From assembly GCA_023014365.1 (NCBI GenBank), contig JAEBUN010000002.1, positions 2,666,001 through 2,730,000 of the forward strand: a stretch of DNA of 64,000 nucleotides. The letters are read 5' to 3'. The translations under genes and the position numbers were made by a program. The stretch is from Lepiota brunneoincarnata (lineage: Eukaryota > Basidiomycota > Agaricomycetes > Agaricales > Agaricaceae). Numbering within the stretch: position 1 is the stretch's first letter; each line of letters begins with the position of its first letter. This document shows, piece by piece, positions 19,554 through 32,598 of the stretch. The notes under the pieces were generated by a model. That model was not told the DNA's origin, did no database searches, and saw only the letters and a list, made by a program, of their open reading frames with translations.

Positions 19554-21841
19554 AATATCATGGTTGGTCCCTTGTGGCCTTTATTCCTACTGTATCTGAT
19601 CACCACCATGCAAGCCATCATGAAGGAAAAGAAGCCCAGAGCAAACTGTCAGTATTCTCCTGCGGAATGGAAAGTTATCCATAAATACAAGGAGAACTAC
19701 TGAAAACAAATGACTCCTGAGCACTGAGGAATGATTTTCAGATCACAAATTCTGCCCGATATGTTTAACTACTGGACTAACAATGGGGCAAGGGCCATGG
19801 CAGCAGATGAGGTAGAATGGCATGTCAAGGTATGCAGCAATTGCAAGTCACCCTGGCAAGGATGTCGGATGATGGTTTGACAGGCATTAGGGAAATGGCT
19901 GACCAACAACTGGCATCCATATGCTTCCTGCAAAGCAATAAACCATGGTGCCAAAATAGATCGAAACCAAGCAGTGTGGAGGATGGAGAAAGTACCTGTC
20001 AAAGAGGAGATGAAAGCAATTCTAAATGTCACAGAACTCCATCCAGGATCACAGGAATACTTTCAAAATCATACTCAGGCTGCCAAAAATGTGTATGGAC
20101 AGATGCATGATGCAGGAAAAGAGGCAATTGAAGAATACATTCAGTCATACAAGACCATCAGGAATGAGCCAGAACTCAAAAGAAAGTAAGTTGGCAGGAT
20201 CACCAATCTGGTGGCATGTTCATATTGTGCTCAGTGAAGGGGCTGATAAGATATATAAATATAGGATAGCAACAGAACATGCCAAGTGACATATGAAAGA
20301 ATGGTCAAGGAAATGTTGGCTAGAGATGGGGGTTGTAATGATGACATTTTTTGCATTTGCCAGGGGTGATGATGGAGAGATAAGGTTTGGCGTGTGAGGT
20401 CCAGTTTTCCCAAAGTATGCCTGATACTACTAACTAACACATGATGGCAGTTTTGACAAGATTGCAGCAACTATAGGTGTGGTGGCAACACCATTCGTCA
20501 AGACCCACAAGGTGCCTGTGCTGGCATTGGAACAAGCGTTTTTATTGTATGTCAAGGGACTCCACCAACAAAAGAAATACTTGCCACCATTGCTGCATGT
20601 GCTACCATTTCTGCTTTCCATGGCCACAAAGGCAACCCCACATTTTGACTGCACTGAAAATGGATTTCCAATTGTTTCATCAGGGATCATGCTAAAGAAA
20701 ATGAAAAAGGAAGAGCTGGAGGAGTTACTGTGTACTTATCTGACTATACACTATGGTAAGCATTCAATTCAATTGGCAAATAGAATGGTCATTCATTGTG
20801 ATTATTTCTTGGGTTGGAAGCATTAGCCTCTGGCAACCAATCTTGCCATGTGCCTTTCAAAACCTTGGCAACTGTAAGGGGACTGGCATCATATGCTCCA
20901 TGTCATGCTCCCCCTTATGCAAGGTATGTCTAGGGGCCTGTGGTTGGACATCCAGGCTTGGCCTTCTTAGCCAATGCCCAATGCCCAAGCCCAGTCTCGG
21001 CCTTCAGCCACCCCCATCCCTGAGCCCAATCTGTGGACAACTTCTTACTATTTGTTGTTTGTTTATTGTTTGCATACATTATTACTGGTAGCTATCATAG
21101 TGTTTGGTTGCCCAGTCTGTGTGCAGACCGCTATGTAAATATATAGCATGGGTGGTGAATGGAATCGCCATCGGAATATCAACTTGGTTCCGGTGCCATA
21201 TCCTCCCCTAACAGCAACCTTGTGGCCAAAGATGATACATTGGAAATTTATTCCAAGGAATTTTCAGTTGTGGAATCCCTGGAACATTCAGAAGCCAGAG
21301 ATACAGTACTTCTTTGAACATATCATTGGGTGCCAAGCAACCTTTGGTGTTGAGCATGCATTTCATTTCTGTGCTCATCTTCATAATGGAGAATACCTGC
21401 CAGTAGATTATCCTGGAACAATCAAGGCATCAATGGCAGATAATGGCAAACCACCCAAGATCAGTGGCAAGTTGGCAGCAGGAAATCCAAATGCCTTGAC
21501 CAATGCAGCACAAATGGCAATTAATAGTATCATTGGCCAGACCCCACCTGGTGGGATGGTGTCACTGATTGATCACAATGACAACGTATACAATCATCAT
21601 GGAAAAACAGCAAAAGCACATACTGAAGGCCTGGCATCACTATGGGCTAACTTTAGTGATGAACATGTGCCAGAAGCAGTCACCATCCTATCCGACCCCA
21701 CATTTCATGGGCTGGCCCAAGTTGCTGGAGAGATGCTGCTCATGCTGGAGCTCAAAGCAGACACAGGTATGATCTTACTACAGCAGGAATTCATGGATCG
21801 ATTGGTGGCAAGTGGATTTGCACCTACATTGCCAAGCAATG
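19518..21841 (+). pseudogene. Degenerate repeat-associated gene, unknown function (part 1)
   Basis: The plus strand has coding-like segments separated by stops: YSPAEWKVIHKYKENY, LPDMFNYWTNNGARAMA (19758-19800), KVPVKEEMKAILNVTEL, GSQEYFQNHTQAAKNVYGQM, TKSYKTIRNEPEL-like residues to 20189, then after a gap a clean 233-codon frame (21148-21849) with KPEIQYFFEHIIGCQATF, CAHLHNGEYLPVDYPGTI and ANFSDEHVPEAVTILSD. I recognise the style of a multicopy Agaricomycete gene but cannot name a function. Its coding frame is interrupted at 21841 by a 702-bp LTR and continues after 22543. Confidence 0.5.
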
Positions 21842-22543
21842 TGTTATGAATAGTCCGGACTGAGAGGAACAAGAGCAACTATTTGACTTTACAAGATGGG
21901 TACAGGAGACCACAGATCAGTTGCAAGCCCAGGAATATGAAGACAAAGAAGGGGAGTATTACAATGCCATGCAGGACTTGGCAAGAAAAGTGGGAATGGA
22001 GATAACTCTAGAGGATATTCTGAAATACCCCAAGGACGAAGAAGACAGCCATGGATCAACCAATCCAACCTCCGATGAGGATGGAAGCACTGAGAGAATG
22101 GAGAGCAAGAATGGAGGAGAATCCATGGAGATAGAATTGGGAGAAGGAAATTATGAGTCAGAGGAAAGCGATGGAACATCACACAGCAGTGAGAATGAGG
22201 ACACTGACTCATTGTAATATAAATAACAGTAGGATGCCATCAGCTAGGATGCGCATCATGGTCAAGACTGCAGACGACCAGTAGAACAGCCCAACTACCT
22301 ATAATGAGTATATAGTGTCTCATAGGTATATAAGGCCTGTACAAGTAGAGATTAAAGCCTTAAGCTTTAATCTTGTTAACAGCAGTCATTAACCCTCTCT
22401 GTCTTAACTTGGTGTGTTCCCTCATTATCTCATTGAGTGTGATCCACTAAGCTCTGCAAGGCCAACTGTCTCAGACACCTTGTAGAGTGATTGAAGGCCA
22501 TCTCCAGTTATCCTTGGATACAGAAGGAGCACGGATCATAACA
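21842..22543 (+). repeat. Solo LTR, 702 bp
   Basis: Starts TGTTATGA and ends TCATAACA, a perfect 8-bp terminal inverted repeat. Flanked by caatg at 21837-21841 and 22544-22548. Contains an acidic open frame (MQDLARKVGMEITLEDILKY region) and a TATA-like gtatataagg near 22328. A second copy (minus strand) is at 37090-37788. Because copy boundaries coincide exactly, the acidic frame belongs to the LTR and not to a polyprotein. Confidence 0.92.
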
Positions 22544-22548
22544 CAATG

Positions 22549-22850
22549 GCCCTGCCGAGGGAGATCTGCAATATGCTGTGCCTGTATCCTCCATACTCAA
22601 CCACATCCCAAGGCTCCCCCCAGGAAGTTCCACAGTGCCAATGGACATGCTGGGACCAACATCAATGGTGCAAAATGCTTTGCCAGCACTTATAATTGAC
22701 CCACTGGTAATGCCGGTGAATGAACCACATGCAGGTATTTTCCTTGTCAACTTATTATCTTTGAACCTCTTTCTAAAAATTGTGCATTCATAGGCCCATC
22801 CCAACTACCACAACAAGCTCAGCAGAGGAGGCAGAAAAAGTGAATTGAGG
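22549..22850 (+). pseudogene. Degenerate repeat-associated gene (part 2, after LTR)
   Basis: The plus strand continues with QYAVPVSSILNHIPRLPPG, STVPMDMLGPTSMVQNALPA and VNEPHAGIFLVNLL before a stop at 22791. It carries on the frame broken at 21841. No function is evident. The following bases to about 22980 hold nothing I can identify. Confidence 0.4.
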
Positions 22851-22985
22851 GGAGAATCAGCCAGTGATGCAAGAACAATGAAATACCCCATCATATTAGG
22901 TCAAAATTATAAAAAAAATAACATTATGTATAGATCAGATAATGAATGTACAGGGAACAGGGGATGGAATAGGAGGATTTAATAG

Positions 22986-25900
22986 TCATCAAGAAGGTCA
23001 AGGCTTTGCTTGTTGTGACTCCAACTCATCAGGATTGTCCCCAGATAGCTTATGCTTCTTGCTGTGTGGCATGTTAATGTTTGCTGCTGTTGGCAAAGAG
23101 GATTCCATAAGCTGGGGACTATGCCATGGCATATAGGACAATTCAGCAAGAGGGTCACTGTTGGGTCCATTATTCCTCTTACAATCAGCATGTGACTGTG
23201 AGCAAGTCTGGGGCTGGGCCATAACAGAACTTGGGGGCTCTAATAGGGTGACCTCCTGTGTGACATCATCTTGAGAATTGAGGGGTGTAGGAGGAATGAG
23301 TTGCACTCCTGGCATAACAACAGCAGAGGCAGGTTGCTGACCAGGAAGGGAGTTGTCAATGGCTTCGGTGGCAATACAATTCAAGTCAACATTTGCTGCC
23401 TGAGAGGTGTCAGCAATTGAGACTTGTGAAGTGTCCAACTCAGGAGGTTCTGAGGAGGTCCCTACGATTGGGAGAGAAAGGTCTGTCAGAGTTGGTGGAG
23501 AATGTGCTGGGGTGTGAGTTTCCAATGTTGCCTGGGATGAGGAGGGGACATATGCAGCAGGGCCAGGAGGCTCTGCCACCAAGAGAGTGGCAAGAATTGG
23601 AGGGGGGAGATTCACTGGTATTATTGGACCAGGGGTGGGATCATTTGTGGGGATGGATCCCATATAATCTTCTAGTATGTTCAAAGTACCATTGCTCATG
23701 ATGGGGGAGGGGGAGTCTGCCACGGTAGCAGTGGCACCCAATGCTGGTGGAGCCTCAGAAGATGTTGGCCCAAGTACAAACGGGGTGGGGAGTTGCCCTG
23801 GTGCTAATTGGCACCCAGTTGCATGCATTTGAGCATTGGCATATGCTGCCTCTGTAATGTCAGACTTGGCGGCCATGCTGGGGGCAGCAGCAAGTGCTGG
23901 CACTGTAATGGTCTGAGTAAATCACCAAATCACACAATTACATTGTGTATTACCTGAAAGCAATGCCAATGGTCTTGGCTGACTCCCCTGAGCGTCCTCA
24001 AGACATGTTATTGGGGTGGTCCCTACAGCAGGATGAGACATAGCCACTGGACTTTCCCGCGGCAACTCAGGAGAGAGGCAGTCAGCAGTATTTTGCAGAT
24101 CTGCCATGGGATCACAGGGCATGTCAATGGCAGACAGGCTGTGTATCTCTGGCATTGGCAGTGGGGTGGGTGGTGATGGCAAGGGAGTGTGGTCGGCAGT
24201 ATCAACCTCCATTGCTGCAGCACCTGCAGGTACATCTAGCACTGCTGTGTCTGCCGCAGCGGCACTGCTGCTGACCAGTGGTGCAGGACAAAGGGCATCT
24301 ATCCACTGAGATAGCCTTTCCATTGCAGCCTCCAATGCGCTGACTCAGCTGTCAAATATGAGGTGTGTGGCTGGTGCCGCAGCTTCAATCTGGTTTGCAA
24401 CCTCTGTCAATCGGTCACCGAAAGCATTTATACATTCTTCAAGCCTGAAAAGGCGCAGGACCTGGATCCTTGCCTGTCCCTTGGCATGCAAAAAATGTTT
24501 GATCAGCCATTGATCAAATCAGTTGAGATGTTCCTGGCAATATTTATTTACTGGAAGAAAAAGCAAGTGGGAGCATGAATTATTAGTGGAGACCAGATAG
24601 TGAGGTTTTTTACTTACTTTCCTACAGTTCCACCTCTTTCTCAGGGCCCCATTCCACATCTTCAATGGGGTCCTCAGCATAGGTTGCCACCACCTTGCCT
24701 TTGCCCTTCTCAAGTGCTGTGAGTACTTCCAGAACCTGAACCTCATCTTCTGACTCCATAAAAATCAATTTGTCCTCCCCATCTGTCACAACCTCCACAT
24801 ACTTCTTTGTCGGCCACTCTTCCTTGAGTCCCTTTCGCCGCTTTGCCAGTTGTTGTGGCAATGTTTGTGGCACATTCCTTTGCTGCTGCCCTACCCCCCA
24901 TGGACCAGTGTAATTCATGCATTGGCATTTCTTCACCATACAGGCACAGCATGCTCCTCCACCAGCATCCATTTCACAAGGTTGATTTCTTGAGGCACAA
25001 TACTGGCATGCCATGTTGAAGAGTTCTCTGGTTGGCTGTGGCCTACAGTGCAGGGGCTGGGGCCCCTGGGTTCTTTGCTGGTGCTGTGGCATGACCCTAC
25101 ACTGGCCACGCCCATGGCCCTCATTGTCTCCCACTGTAGACTTTTTCTCCACCATTGGTGCCTTTCCCTTCCCTTTGCTCTGCAAAACTGGTGGAGGCAA
25201 TGCGGAGGGTTTATATGACTCTGAGCTTGAGACCTCCATCACATCATCCAAAATGATGATCGGGGGCCATGATGCTGCAGCACCCTGGGCATGTCCAGCT
25301 GTTGATGTTTCAGGCTGGTCATGTCACTCAGGCATTGCTGTTGGGACCAAAAGTGATTGCGGCATTGGGCTTGTACCTGTTTGACCTGGTGCCAGTCATG
25401 GCATTTCTTGTGCTGGCTTGCATTGGCCAATGGGAATATAACCAGCACCACCCATGGTGCTACCCTGACTCTCCATCTCATGTTTGGTAAGTTGAGGTTG
25501 CTCTTGTCCTTGGCCGTTCCTCAATGCTAGCATTATGTTTGCTGGTGGCAGCAGGTGTTTAACAGTTGGCAGCAAGTCTGTAGCTGTCATTCCAGTAACC
25601 ACACCTTGTTTGCTCATGTATGCCCCCTATAAAACATTAGTTAGTTGCCTACCACACAAAAACAGTTTGCTGGATCACCCACCAATTTATGGACATTCTT
25701 TTTCACTTGTTTTCGCTCATGTTTTGCCAATGCCACCAATTGGGTCATGGCAAATGAGGGTTCACTGCCATGTTCGTGCCATTCTGCTAGGAACCTTATG
25801 AGGAACTTATGTGCTTTGAATGCTGCACGAATTTCCGGGTCTTGACTGGTTGTATGGGCAAATGTCCTCTGCTGCAAGTGGTAATATATATATCAATGGG

Positions 25901-26059
25901 GGGTTGGCAATGAAATGACAACCATGAGGGAATTCTTACCATTTCTTCTCTATGTTTTTCCATCAATTCTTGTATTGTGCTGCTTTGTAATCCAAGCTGC
26001 ACAATACCCTCATACTCTTTCAGGGCAGCCAATATTTCTCTTTTGCTGATTGTGGACAT
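22986..26059 (-). pseudogene. Degenerate intron-bearing gene with CxxC cluster, unknown function
   Basis: Reads on the minus strand from MSTISKREILAALKEYEG (26059). Likely introns: GTAAGA...TTGCAG near 25939-25874, and GTGGGT...TTATAG near 25690-25627, whose removal joins coding-like exons. A further candidate, GTAATA...CTCAG near 23,940-23,905, has the right borders but the flanking exon frames do not match. The middle has a cysteine cluster (ACQYCASRNQPCEMD, CCACMVKKCQC) resembling a short zinc-binding motif. The rest is low complexity: Pro/Ser/Thr-rich with QARIQVLRLFRLEECINAF and AAMERLSQWIDALCP segments. Several in-frame stops (for example near 24622 and 24350). It ends near KHKLSGDNPDELESQQ. 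Opposite in strand to its neighbours; probably cargo or a gene of an old multicopy element. No function is assigned. Confidence 0.5.
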
Positions 26060-26232
26060 CTCACAAAGATCTTTTTCTTATTGCCAAAATGAAGATGAGA
26101 TGTTTGTCATTGATAGGAGAAATACAAAAAGCAGGAATGTAACATTGGAAGCGCAAGAAAAATTTTCAACACAAGCCATGTGATCAAATCACAAATTGCT
26201 TAATAATCAGTCTTCAATACAATTTGCCTTAA

Positions 26233-27070
26233 GTGCCGCCCTTAACACCTTCATTCCCCCTCCAAAATCCACCCATGTACCATCCATCCATCATGAACAC
26301 TGCAGCACCCCTCAACATGGAATCACTGGGGGACACATCTGAATCCACCACTTTGGGAATTAGGTTGCCTCCAGACTCCATGCCTGGATATTTAGTCAAT
26401 GCTGACGAGCTTCACTGCCAAAATGCCAAAATGAAACAACTATTCAATGTGCAAAACATCAAAGTCACAGTATGTTCCACTTCCAACATTCAACCCTTTT
26501 CTCCCCACATTGCTGTGGCAATTGGCATTTTGCCGGTGATTTTAACAAACCTGCCACTTGGGTAATGTATCCATCCACTCACTCATGCCTTCATTGTTGG
26601 ATACTTCTAATCATTCATTTATTATGCTTCTTTGCTCACCATCCATTTCATATTTCAGCCAACTTTGATGGAGGATCTCCCTCACACCATCATTGGCCAT
26701 GGCAAAATCATGGTTCCCACCCTTCTGGTATGGCCATCCACATTGTATATCATATTAAAATGCCAGGCCCTTATTTGATCCATTTGCCCAGAGTCTCACT
26801 GAGTGTGAACTCCTTGCTGCTCATGCTGAGATTAAGGCATTGCAGCAACATCAAGGCCTGAGCTACAAGGATGCAGCTCACCAATTGTACCACTCTGAAA
26901 CCCTAAAGCTTGCTGTCCAAGATGACACCCATGGCAAACTTGTCAAATTATGGCAATCTGTTGACAAACTTATTGAAGAGGATATCACAAAACGCCTTCT
27001 CACCATTGACAGCATCAACTCTAATACTACTCACATTGTCCCTAACCTCCCCACCTTGCCAAACATTTGA
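26233..27070 (+). pseudogene. Degenerate repeat-associated gene, unknown function
   Basis: The plus strand reads MPPLTPSFPLQNPPMYHPS, MPGYLVNADELHCQN (26233-26565), then LMEDLPHTIIGHGKIMVPTL (about 26660-26730) and a helical stretch with LTECELLAAHAEIKALQQ, GLSYKDAAHQLYHSETLKL and SVDKLIEEDITKRLL (26790-27000), ending at 27067. It starts about 170 bp from the divergent gene to its left. The GLSYKDAAH block looks like one I recall from multicopy Agaricomycete genes, but no function is known to me. Frames are broken between segments. Confidence 0.45.
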
Positions 27071-27959
27071 ATCATTGTGTATATACCATACATAATAATT
27101 GCTTATGGTTTTAAAGGCATCCCTGACCCCCATTGTTCAAAACTTTGCCTGCCCTCATTTCAGGCTATCCAGTACAATGCTGCCCCATCTTGCGTAATAT
27201 CTTCTAATACATGCCCATGAAAATGGTCTTCCGGCTTTATCACACCATCTTGATTCTTCTCAAAAGTGCCGCAATGAGCTTGCTGCTCATGCTGCCCACC
27301 CCCCATACCATTCAGCAATGTTCATTCTGTGCCACCCACCACCCCATGCCGGCTTTTTTCTTGCTGTCACTTTCCTTGACTTGTTGTTGCCTTATCCATC
27401 ACTCATTGATTAGATGCCCCCCTCTTTCTTTTTCCAACCAGACTGATTCACCTCACTCATGCCACCCCAAAATTGCCACCCATGCCGCCTAACCCAATAC
27501 CATTCGGCACTTCCATTATGTCAAATATCTATTATCACTTAATTTTTGTCAAGTAATCAATCCATGGAAATGTTCTTATTTAGTCTCATGCCATGCCACT
27601 GCTCTGCAATTGCTTGCTATCCACTTCCAAGCCCAGCATTCTATGCCTTTGTGATCCTTGGATCCTAAGGGCCCCTCTGATGTGCTTCCCAAATACATGA
27701 GTGGAGCTATATAGGATGATGAACCAACCCAGCAGGCCCACTGAGTCCCACTTGCTTGATACAATGTATGTCTCAGCGGGCCCGCTGAGCCCCACTCACT
27801 CAATACACTGTAGGTTGACTACCTGTCCCACACACCTGTGGAGATTCAGCTCTTTCATAGTAGGGTAGACACCATCATCTCCTCCTCCTCTTGTTCCCAG
27901 TTCTCTCCCTTAGTTTGCATTTCTACCCACTCTCCCCTCCCCAATTCTGGGCTGTGCAC
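27071..27959. other. Unassigned spacer
   Basis: About 0.9 kb with no convincing reading frame or repeat boundary. A short tandem-like pair of cccaCTga/GGGCCC motifs occurs near 27735-27800. Probably decayed transposon sequence. Confidence 0.3.
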
Positions 27960-28990
27960 ATCAGCCTCAGTTACTATCACCCTCTCTTCTTCCTCTATTT
28001 TTAGTGTATCTCTCTCCCCTGGTCAGGGCTGACACTCCTGTGCTGCTTTATTTGCCTTGTGCTCTGGTTTATGTACTTCTCCCTTTCTTGTTGGTAATGC
28101 TTCAGATATTACTGTCCTTATCTGTTCTTCTTTTCCTTCTTGTAAAACCATTCTTCATCCCTCCCCCCACTCTGGACAGGCTCACTCTCTGGTGGTCATT
28201 AAGGCCTTATTCCCCTGGCTGGCAGCTTCTCCCTCCTGGACAGTCAAGTTGTCTCTATCCCCTCCACATGGCAGCTCCCTGCCTTGGCTTCAGTCACTTG
28301 TGAGACCAAATCTGCATGCTTCCCTGCTTCTGCAGCTTCTCCAACCACACTGGACTTCCTGCAGGCTCAGGCTTCTCTTACTGCATCTGCTGAATAGCAG
28401 AAGGACTTTGCAGCCTCATCCAAATACCTTGGCTCCTGATTTCTCACCATCTTTGATAAGAGCAATAAGCCCCTTGCCCCATCATCCCTACACCATGAAA
28501 CTTGGCTCATCTTAACCACCAAGGACCCACCATCTCTCACTGCTCACCTCACCTGCTGTATTACCAGCCATGCCCCTATTGGGGAATACCACCAGCAGTT
28601 CTTCCCTGATGAACCAGTCCAATGCCCATCTGGTGAACTCCTGGAGACCTGGGACCACATCCTCTATAACTGCCCCTACTTTTTAAGGACAAAGTCCAAC
28701 CTTCAATGCAACGCTTTCCTGCTGCTCTCTGACCCAGTTCAGTTTCTCTGAGACAACCCAGCTGCCTTTGCCTTTCCTTCAAAGCCTACTGCTTCCCAAG
28801 GGACTCCTGCCTCCAGAGTGAGCCAACCACCCTCTTCTCCCTCTTTGTCACCTTCCCCCCCTTCCTTTGCAGCCATACATAGTTTATCACTATGGGGCCT
28901 CTGGCCCCATCTCTTTAACTAATCCAATGTAGTAGATACTCATTGGTGCAGACTGTTAATGGGCCCACATGTAATAAATTGTTGATTTTA
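27960..28990 (+). mobile_element. LINE 3' end (LINE-B-type tail)
   Basis: The plus strand shows the end of a LINE ORF2: LPALASVTCETKSACFP, a stop, then SHAPIGEYHQQFFPDEP, and the C-terminal Cys/His motif CPSGELLETWDHILYNC. The sequence ends ATGTAATAAATTGTTGATTTT and a short A-rich tail near 28980-29005. It is 5' truncated; the left edge is approximate. Gypsy-2 coding sequence begins directly after the tail. Confidence 0.7.
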
Positions 28991-30755
28991 AAAATACATA
29001 AAAAAGATCAGAATAAACCCTTCAAAATTGAATCTGACACATCCAAATACACTTCTGGAGGAGTCCTATACAAAAAAAACATAAATGGAAATCAAAAACC
29101 AGTCGCCTTCATATCCAAAACATTCAATCTGGCTGAAAGAACTACAATATCTATGATTGAGAACTACTAGCAATAATTTGTGCCCTTGAAGAATGGCATC
29201 ACTACCTCAAAGGATTACCACATACTGTAATCATTAAGACTGATCACTAGAACCCAACCTATTGGAGAAAACCCCAAAAGCTAAACCAACAACAAGTCCA
29301 ATGGATACAGATTCTCTCATGATTTAACTTCAAACTTGAACATGTGTCCAGAACCAGAATACTGGCACCAGACGCTCTCTCATACCACCCAGATCACATA
29401 CCTGAAGAAGATAACAACAATGAAGATGTCACCATACTACCTAACAAACTCTTCACAAACTCCACCAATCTGACAATAGTCCTACCAGACAAACTATTCA
29501 TAGACACAATCAATACCAAACTCCAGGAATATATCACTGCCTCCCCCAAATTTGACCCCACCTTATCCAAAACATTCCAAACTCTGAAAGACTCCATCCC
29601 AAAGTCCACCAACAGCAATTATGGAACAATACACACTGTGAATGGTCCACTACTCACTTACCAAAATAAAGTTGTCATACCAGAAGACCTCCAACTCCAA
29701 CACAACATCATAGCTCGATACCATGACCATCCATCACAAGGCCACCCTGGCAAACAAGAAACATACCATCTAACATTGCAAGAAGTATACTGGCCCAGCA
29801 TGGCCACATTTATCAAGAACTATGTCAAAGGCTGCTCCACTTGCCAGCAATACAAGATTATCAGATGACCTGAAGTTCCACCCCTCCAACCCATACCCCA
29901 CTCAAATTCCCTCCAACCCTTTGCCCAGATATCCTGGGACCTGATTACATCATTACCACCATTCTATGGCCATAATGCCATTCTGTCCATGGTGGACCAT
30001 AGCCTTACAAAGGGGATGGTTTTTACTCCAACTTCAGATACTGTGACAGCTAATAACATTGCAAGAATTCTTATCAACAAAATATTCACCAGATTTGGAC
30101 TTCCAGACAAAATCATCTCTGACAGAGACCCTCAATTCACAGCAAAATCTATGCAAAACCTCATGGACAGACTCAACATTCAACAAGCATTCTCTACTGC
30201 TTATCACCCTCAAACAGATGGATCAACTGAATGATACAACCAAGAAATCAAAACCTATCTCTCCATCTATTGCACTAAAAACCCAACCTTATGGTCTGAA
30301 ATGCTACCAATGGCCAAATTTGCACACAACTCAAAGACATATGCCACAAGAAACCAATCCCCATTCAAACTAATCATGGGAATACAACCCCCTACCTATT
30401 CCCACAATCATAGAAAACACTGAATGAATGACTCCAAAACTTAGACAATGCCAGGAAAGAAGCACAGGCCACCCACCTATTAGCATTGGAAACAATGACC
30501 AAAAGAAGGACCTCAAACTTTAAACCCTTTGCCCCAGGACAACAAGTATGGTTGGAAGCCAAGAATATAAGGACAGCATTCCCATCAAGGAAAATAATGC
30601 CAAAATGACTAGGACCCTTTCAAATTGAACAAATCCTATCACCACTCACATACAAACTAAAAATACCCAAAACATGGAAGATACACTGAAATGTAGATTA
30701 CTTTACAAGATTGAAAATGAAGTTCATTAACAAGTTTGCTAATTCCAACTTTATA
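28991..30755 (+). pseudogene. Gypsy-2 pol remnant: RNase H and integrase
   Basis: Plus-strand Ty3/gypsy polyprotein fragment. The RNase H part has FKIESDTSKYTSGGVLYKK and PVAFISKTFNLAER. The integrase zinc finger reads HDHPSQGHPGKQETYH...CSTCQQYK (HHCC). Catalytic residues lie in SWDLITSLPPFYGHNAI (D), SDRDPQFTA (D) and HPQTDGSTE (E). Then GPF(Q/K)I-type tail and IHWNVDYFTRLK. Stops are frequent. The RT and everything upstream are missing, replaced by a LINE. After 30755 a 1.84-kb insertion separates it from its chromodomain. Confidence 0.85.
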
Positions 30756-32598
30756 AGTTTATGGGGGAGAGGTTGCAAATCTCCAGAAATATATTCAATT
30801 CTAATGTTTTTAGGGTTTTGGTAAGTTATTCTCTTAGTCACCAACTAGACAGACAGTTGTCCTATCTGAATACAAGGGGAACCTTGACAGTCGTTACTAT
30901 ATAATATGTTAGCTAATATCTTCATGATTTGATAAGTCAGGCAAAACGCAAGCTTTCGCAATCAGTGAGCCTCCATAGACCTAGCAGACAACATGTTCTA
31001 ACAGACCCTAGCATACTATGTCCTTTTCTCTTGACAATACTATAAATTTACACTACCCAGCGAGACAGGCTTTTGACAAGCTCCTGCAGTAAGTGTCTTT
31101 AAGCTAGTAGGCCTAGTAGACAGTGTTATCTAACAGGCCCTAGCACACTACAGCTTCTGAACAATGCAATAAAACTTTATACTACTCAGCAAGACAGGCT
31201 TTTGGTGAGCTCCTGCAGTAAGTATCTTTAAACTAGATAGACCTAGTGGACAGTGTTTTCAACAGGCCCTAGTATACTATGTTTGCTTCTCAATTAAACA
31301 GCTCTACAATTCAATGGTATATGTACTTCTGAGGCAAGGCCTCTAAGAGGAACCCAAAGAAATGGAAGTTAGTGAACTTTCTACTTAAGAACAGAAGAGT
31401 CATATCAACTTGTATTCAGCTCTCAAGTCAAGCAGAAGGGTCTGTCAATATCTCAATCATTTCAAAGGGTCTGGTTTTTAAGAGTATAACTCTTTAAGTC
31501 TCTGTTGGTCTATGACCAAAGAAAATCATGTAAAATTGCTTTGTATTCCTATCCTAATTGACCATACAGTCAGGGGGGGGAAATAAGCAAGTGGTTTCTT
31601 GCCTCCCATGTAATTTACAGACGAGTTTTTATAACAATATACAATTAACTTATGGGTATACCTGAAACAAGCCTTCAGCTTCATCATTTTATTGTCTCTT
31701 CATCATTTAGGAGCATCATTCTAGGAGTTCTGATATCAGTGACATAATTTGCTCTCAGGAACTTGCTCCCTAAGTGCCTGGTTATTTATATCACAGCCAA
31801 TTGGGTTAGTGAGTTTCCCTGCTAACTCTTATCTAAGGGTTTTTATCTTTTTCTTGGATTCTCCACACCTAGGTTCTCAACCCTAATGTCCTAAAAGTTC
31901 ACTTCCATAGCCTTTAGGCAGTAAACTAATATTAGAATTTAATTAGCTTGTTTCATTCTTATCAATCTTTATTTTCTAGTCCATCATTTCTGGTCCCTTT
32001 TGTTACTATGAGGGAGCATATGTCCCTGAGTACCCTCTTGGATACCCCCATCCGCTCTTTTATCTTTCAATACCATCAGAGCTGTTCCAAGGGAACATCC
32101 TTACCAGGAAATTAGCTAATTTCTAAATAATCTTGTCAAGATTCACTTCCAGGACCTGTTACTATGGCTAGGTACCATCTGAAGGTCATAAGTGTTACAA
32201 CTTGTCTGCTTTCTAGGGCAGAGGCAAAGAAATGGGTCTTTTGTGTAGTCATGAGTATCTTAACTAATATCTTAGTTAACATGGTATTGGATACAATGCT
32301 TGGGTACATTCATACCAGAGTCATTCTTCCATAGCCTTATTACTAATAAGTTAGTTAACAGCACTTTTTACTTGTCTGGGTGTTCTGGTTCTGTTTCTGA
32401 GATGTTTGCCTTCACATATTTTAGATAGTATTCTAATCTCTCACACCCAGTGTCTGACCATGGCCATATACTGATATTATTTGGTATCAGAGAGTTAGTT
32501 ACTTTATTAGCTAGTGATTCACAAATGAAATGATTTTGTGGTGCAACAACACCCCTTGTTCCATGCCATCCTTTTAACTCTGCTACACAAAAACAAGA
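30756..32598. mobile_element. 1.84-kb non-coding AT-rich insertion in gypsy-2
   Basis: Splits the gypsy-2 polyprotein between integrase tail and chromodomain and is flanked by TTTATA (30750-30755 and 32599-32604). It has no coding frame of note. It holds tandem repeats of about 132 bp (30975-31285), an eight-G run at about 31573, and TATA-like stretches. Ends (AGTTTATGG...AACAAGA) are neither TG...CA nor obvious inverted repeats, so the class is unclear: a long LTR, a non-autonomous DNA element or something else. Confidence 0.5.
30975..31285. repeat. Tandem repeat, period about 132 bp
   Basis: Three diverged units are recognisable by the block starting acctagcagacaacatg (about 30978), its counterpart gcctagtagacagtgtt (about 31110) and acctagtggacagtgtt (about 31241), each followed by aacag(g/a)ccctag and an intervening ctcctgcagtaagt. 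About 2.4 copies. It lies inside the 1.84-kb insertion. Confidence 0.75.

Noticed and set aside
22998..23903. 301-codon frame as an intact host protein
   Set aside because: It is low-complexity Pro/Ser/Thr sequence continuous with broken exons on either side, so it is part of a degenerate gene.
30975..31285. CRISPR array or satellite
   Set aside because: Units are about 132 bp, only about 2.4 copies, no spacer-repeat alternation, and confined to one insertion in a eukaryotic genome.
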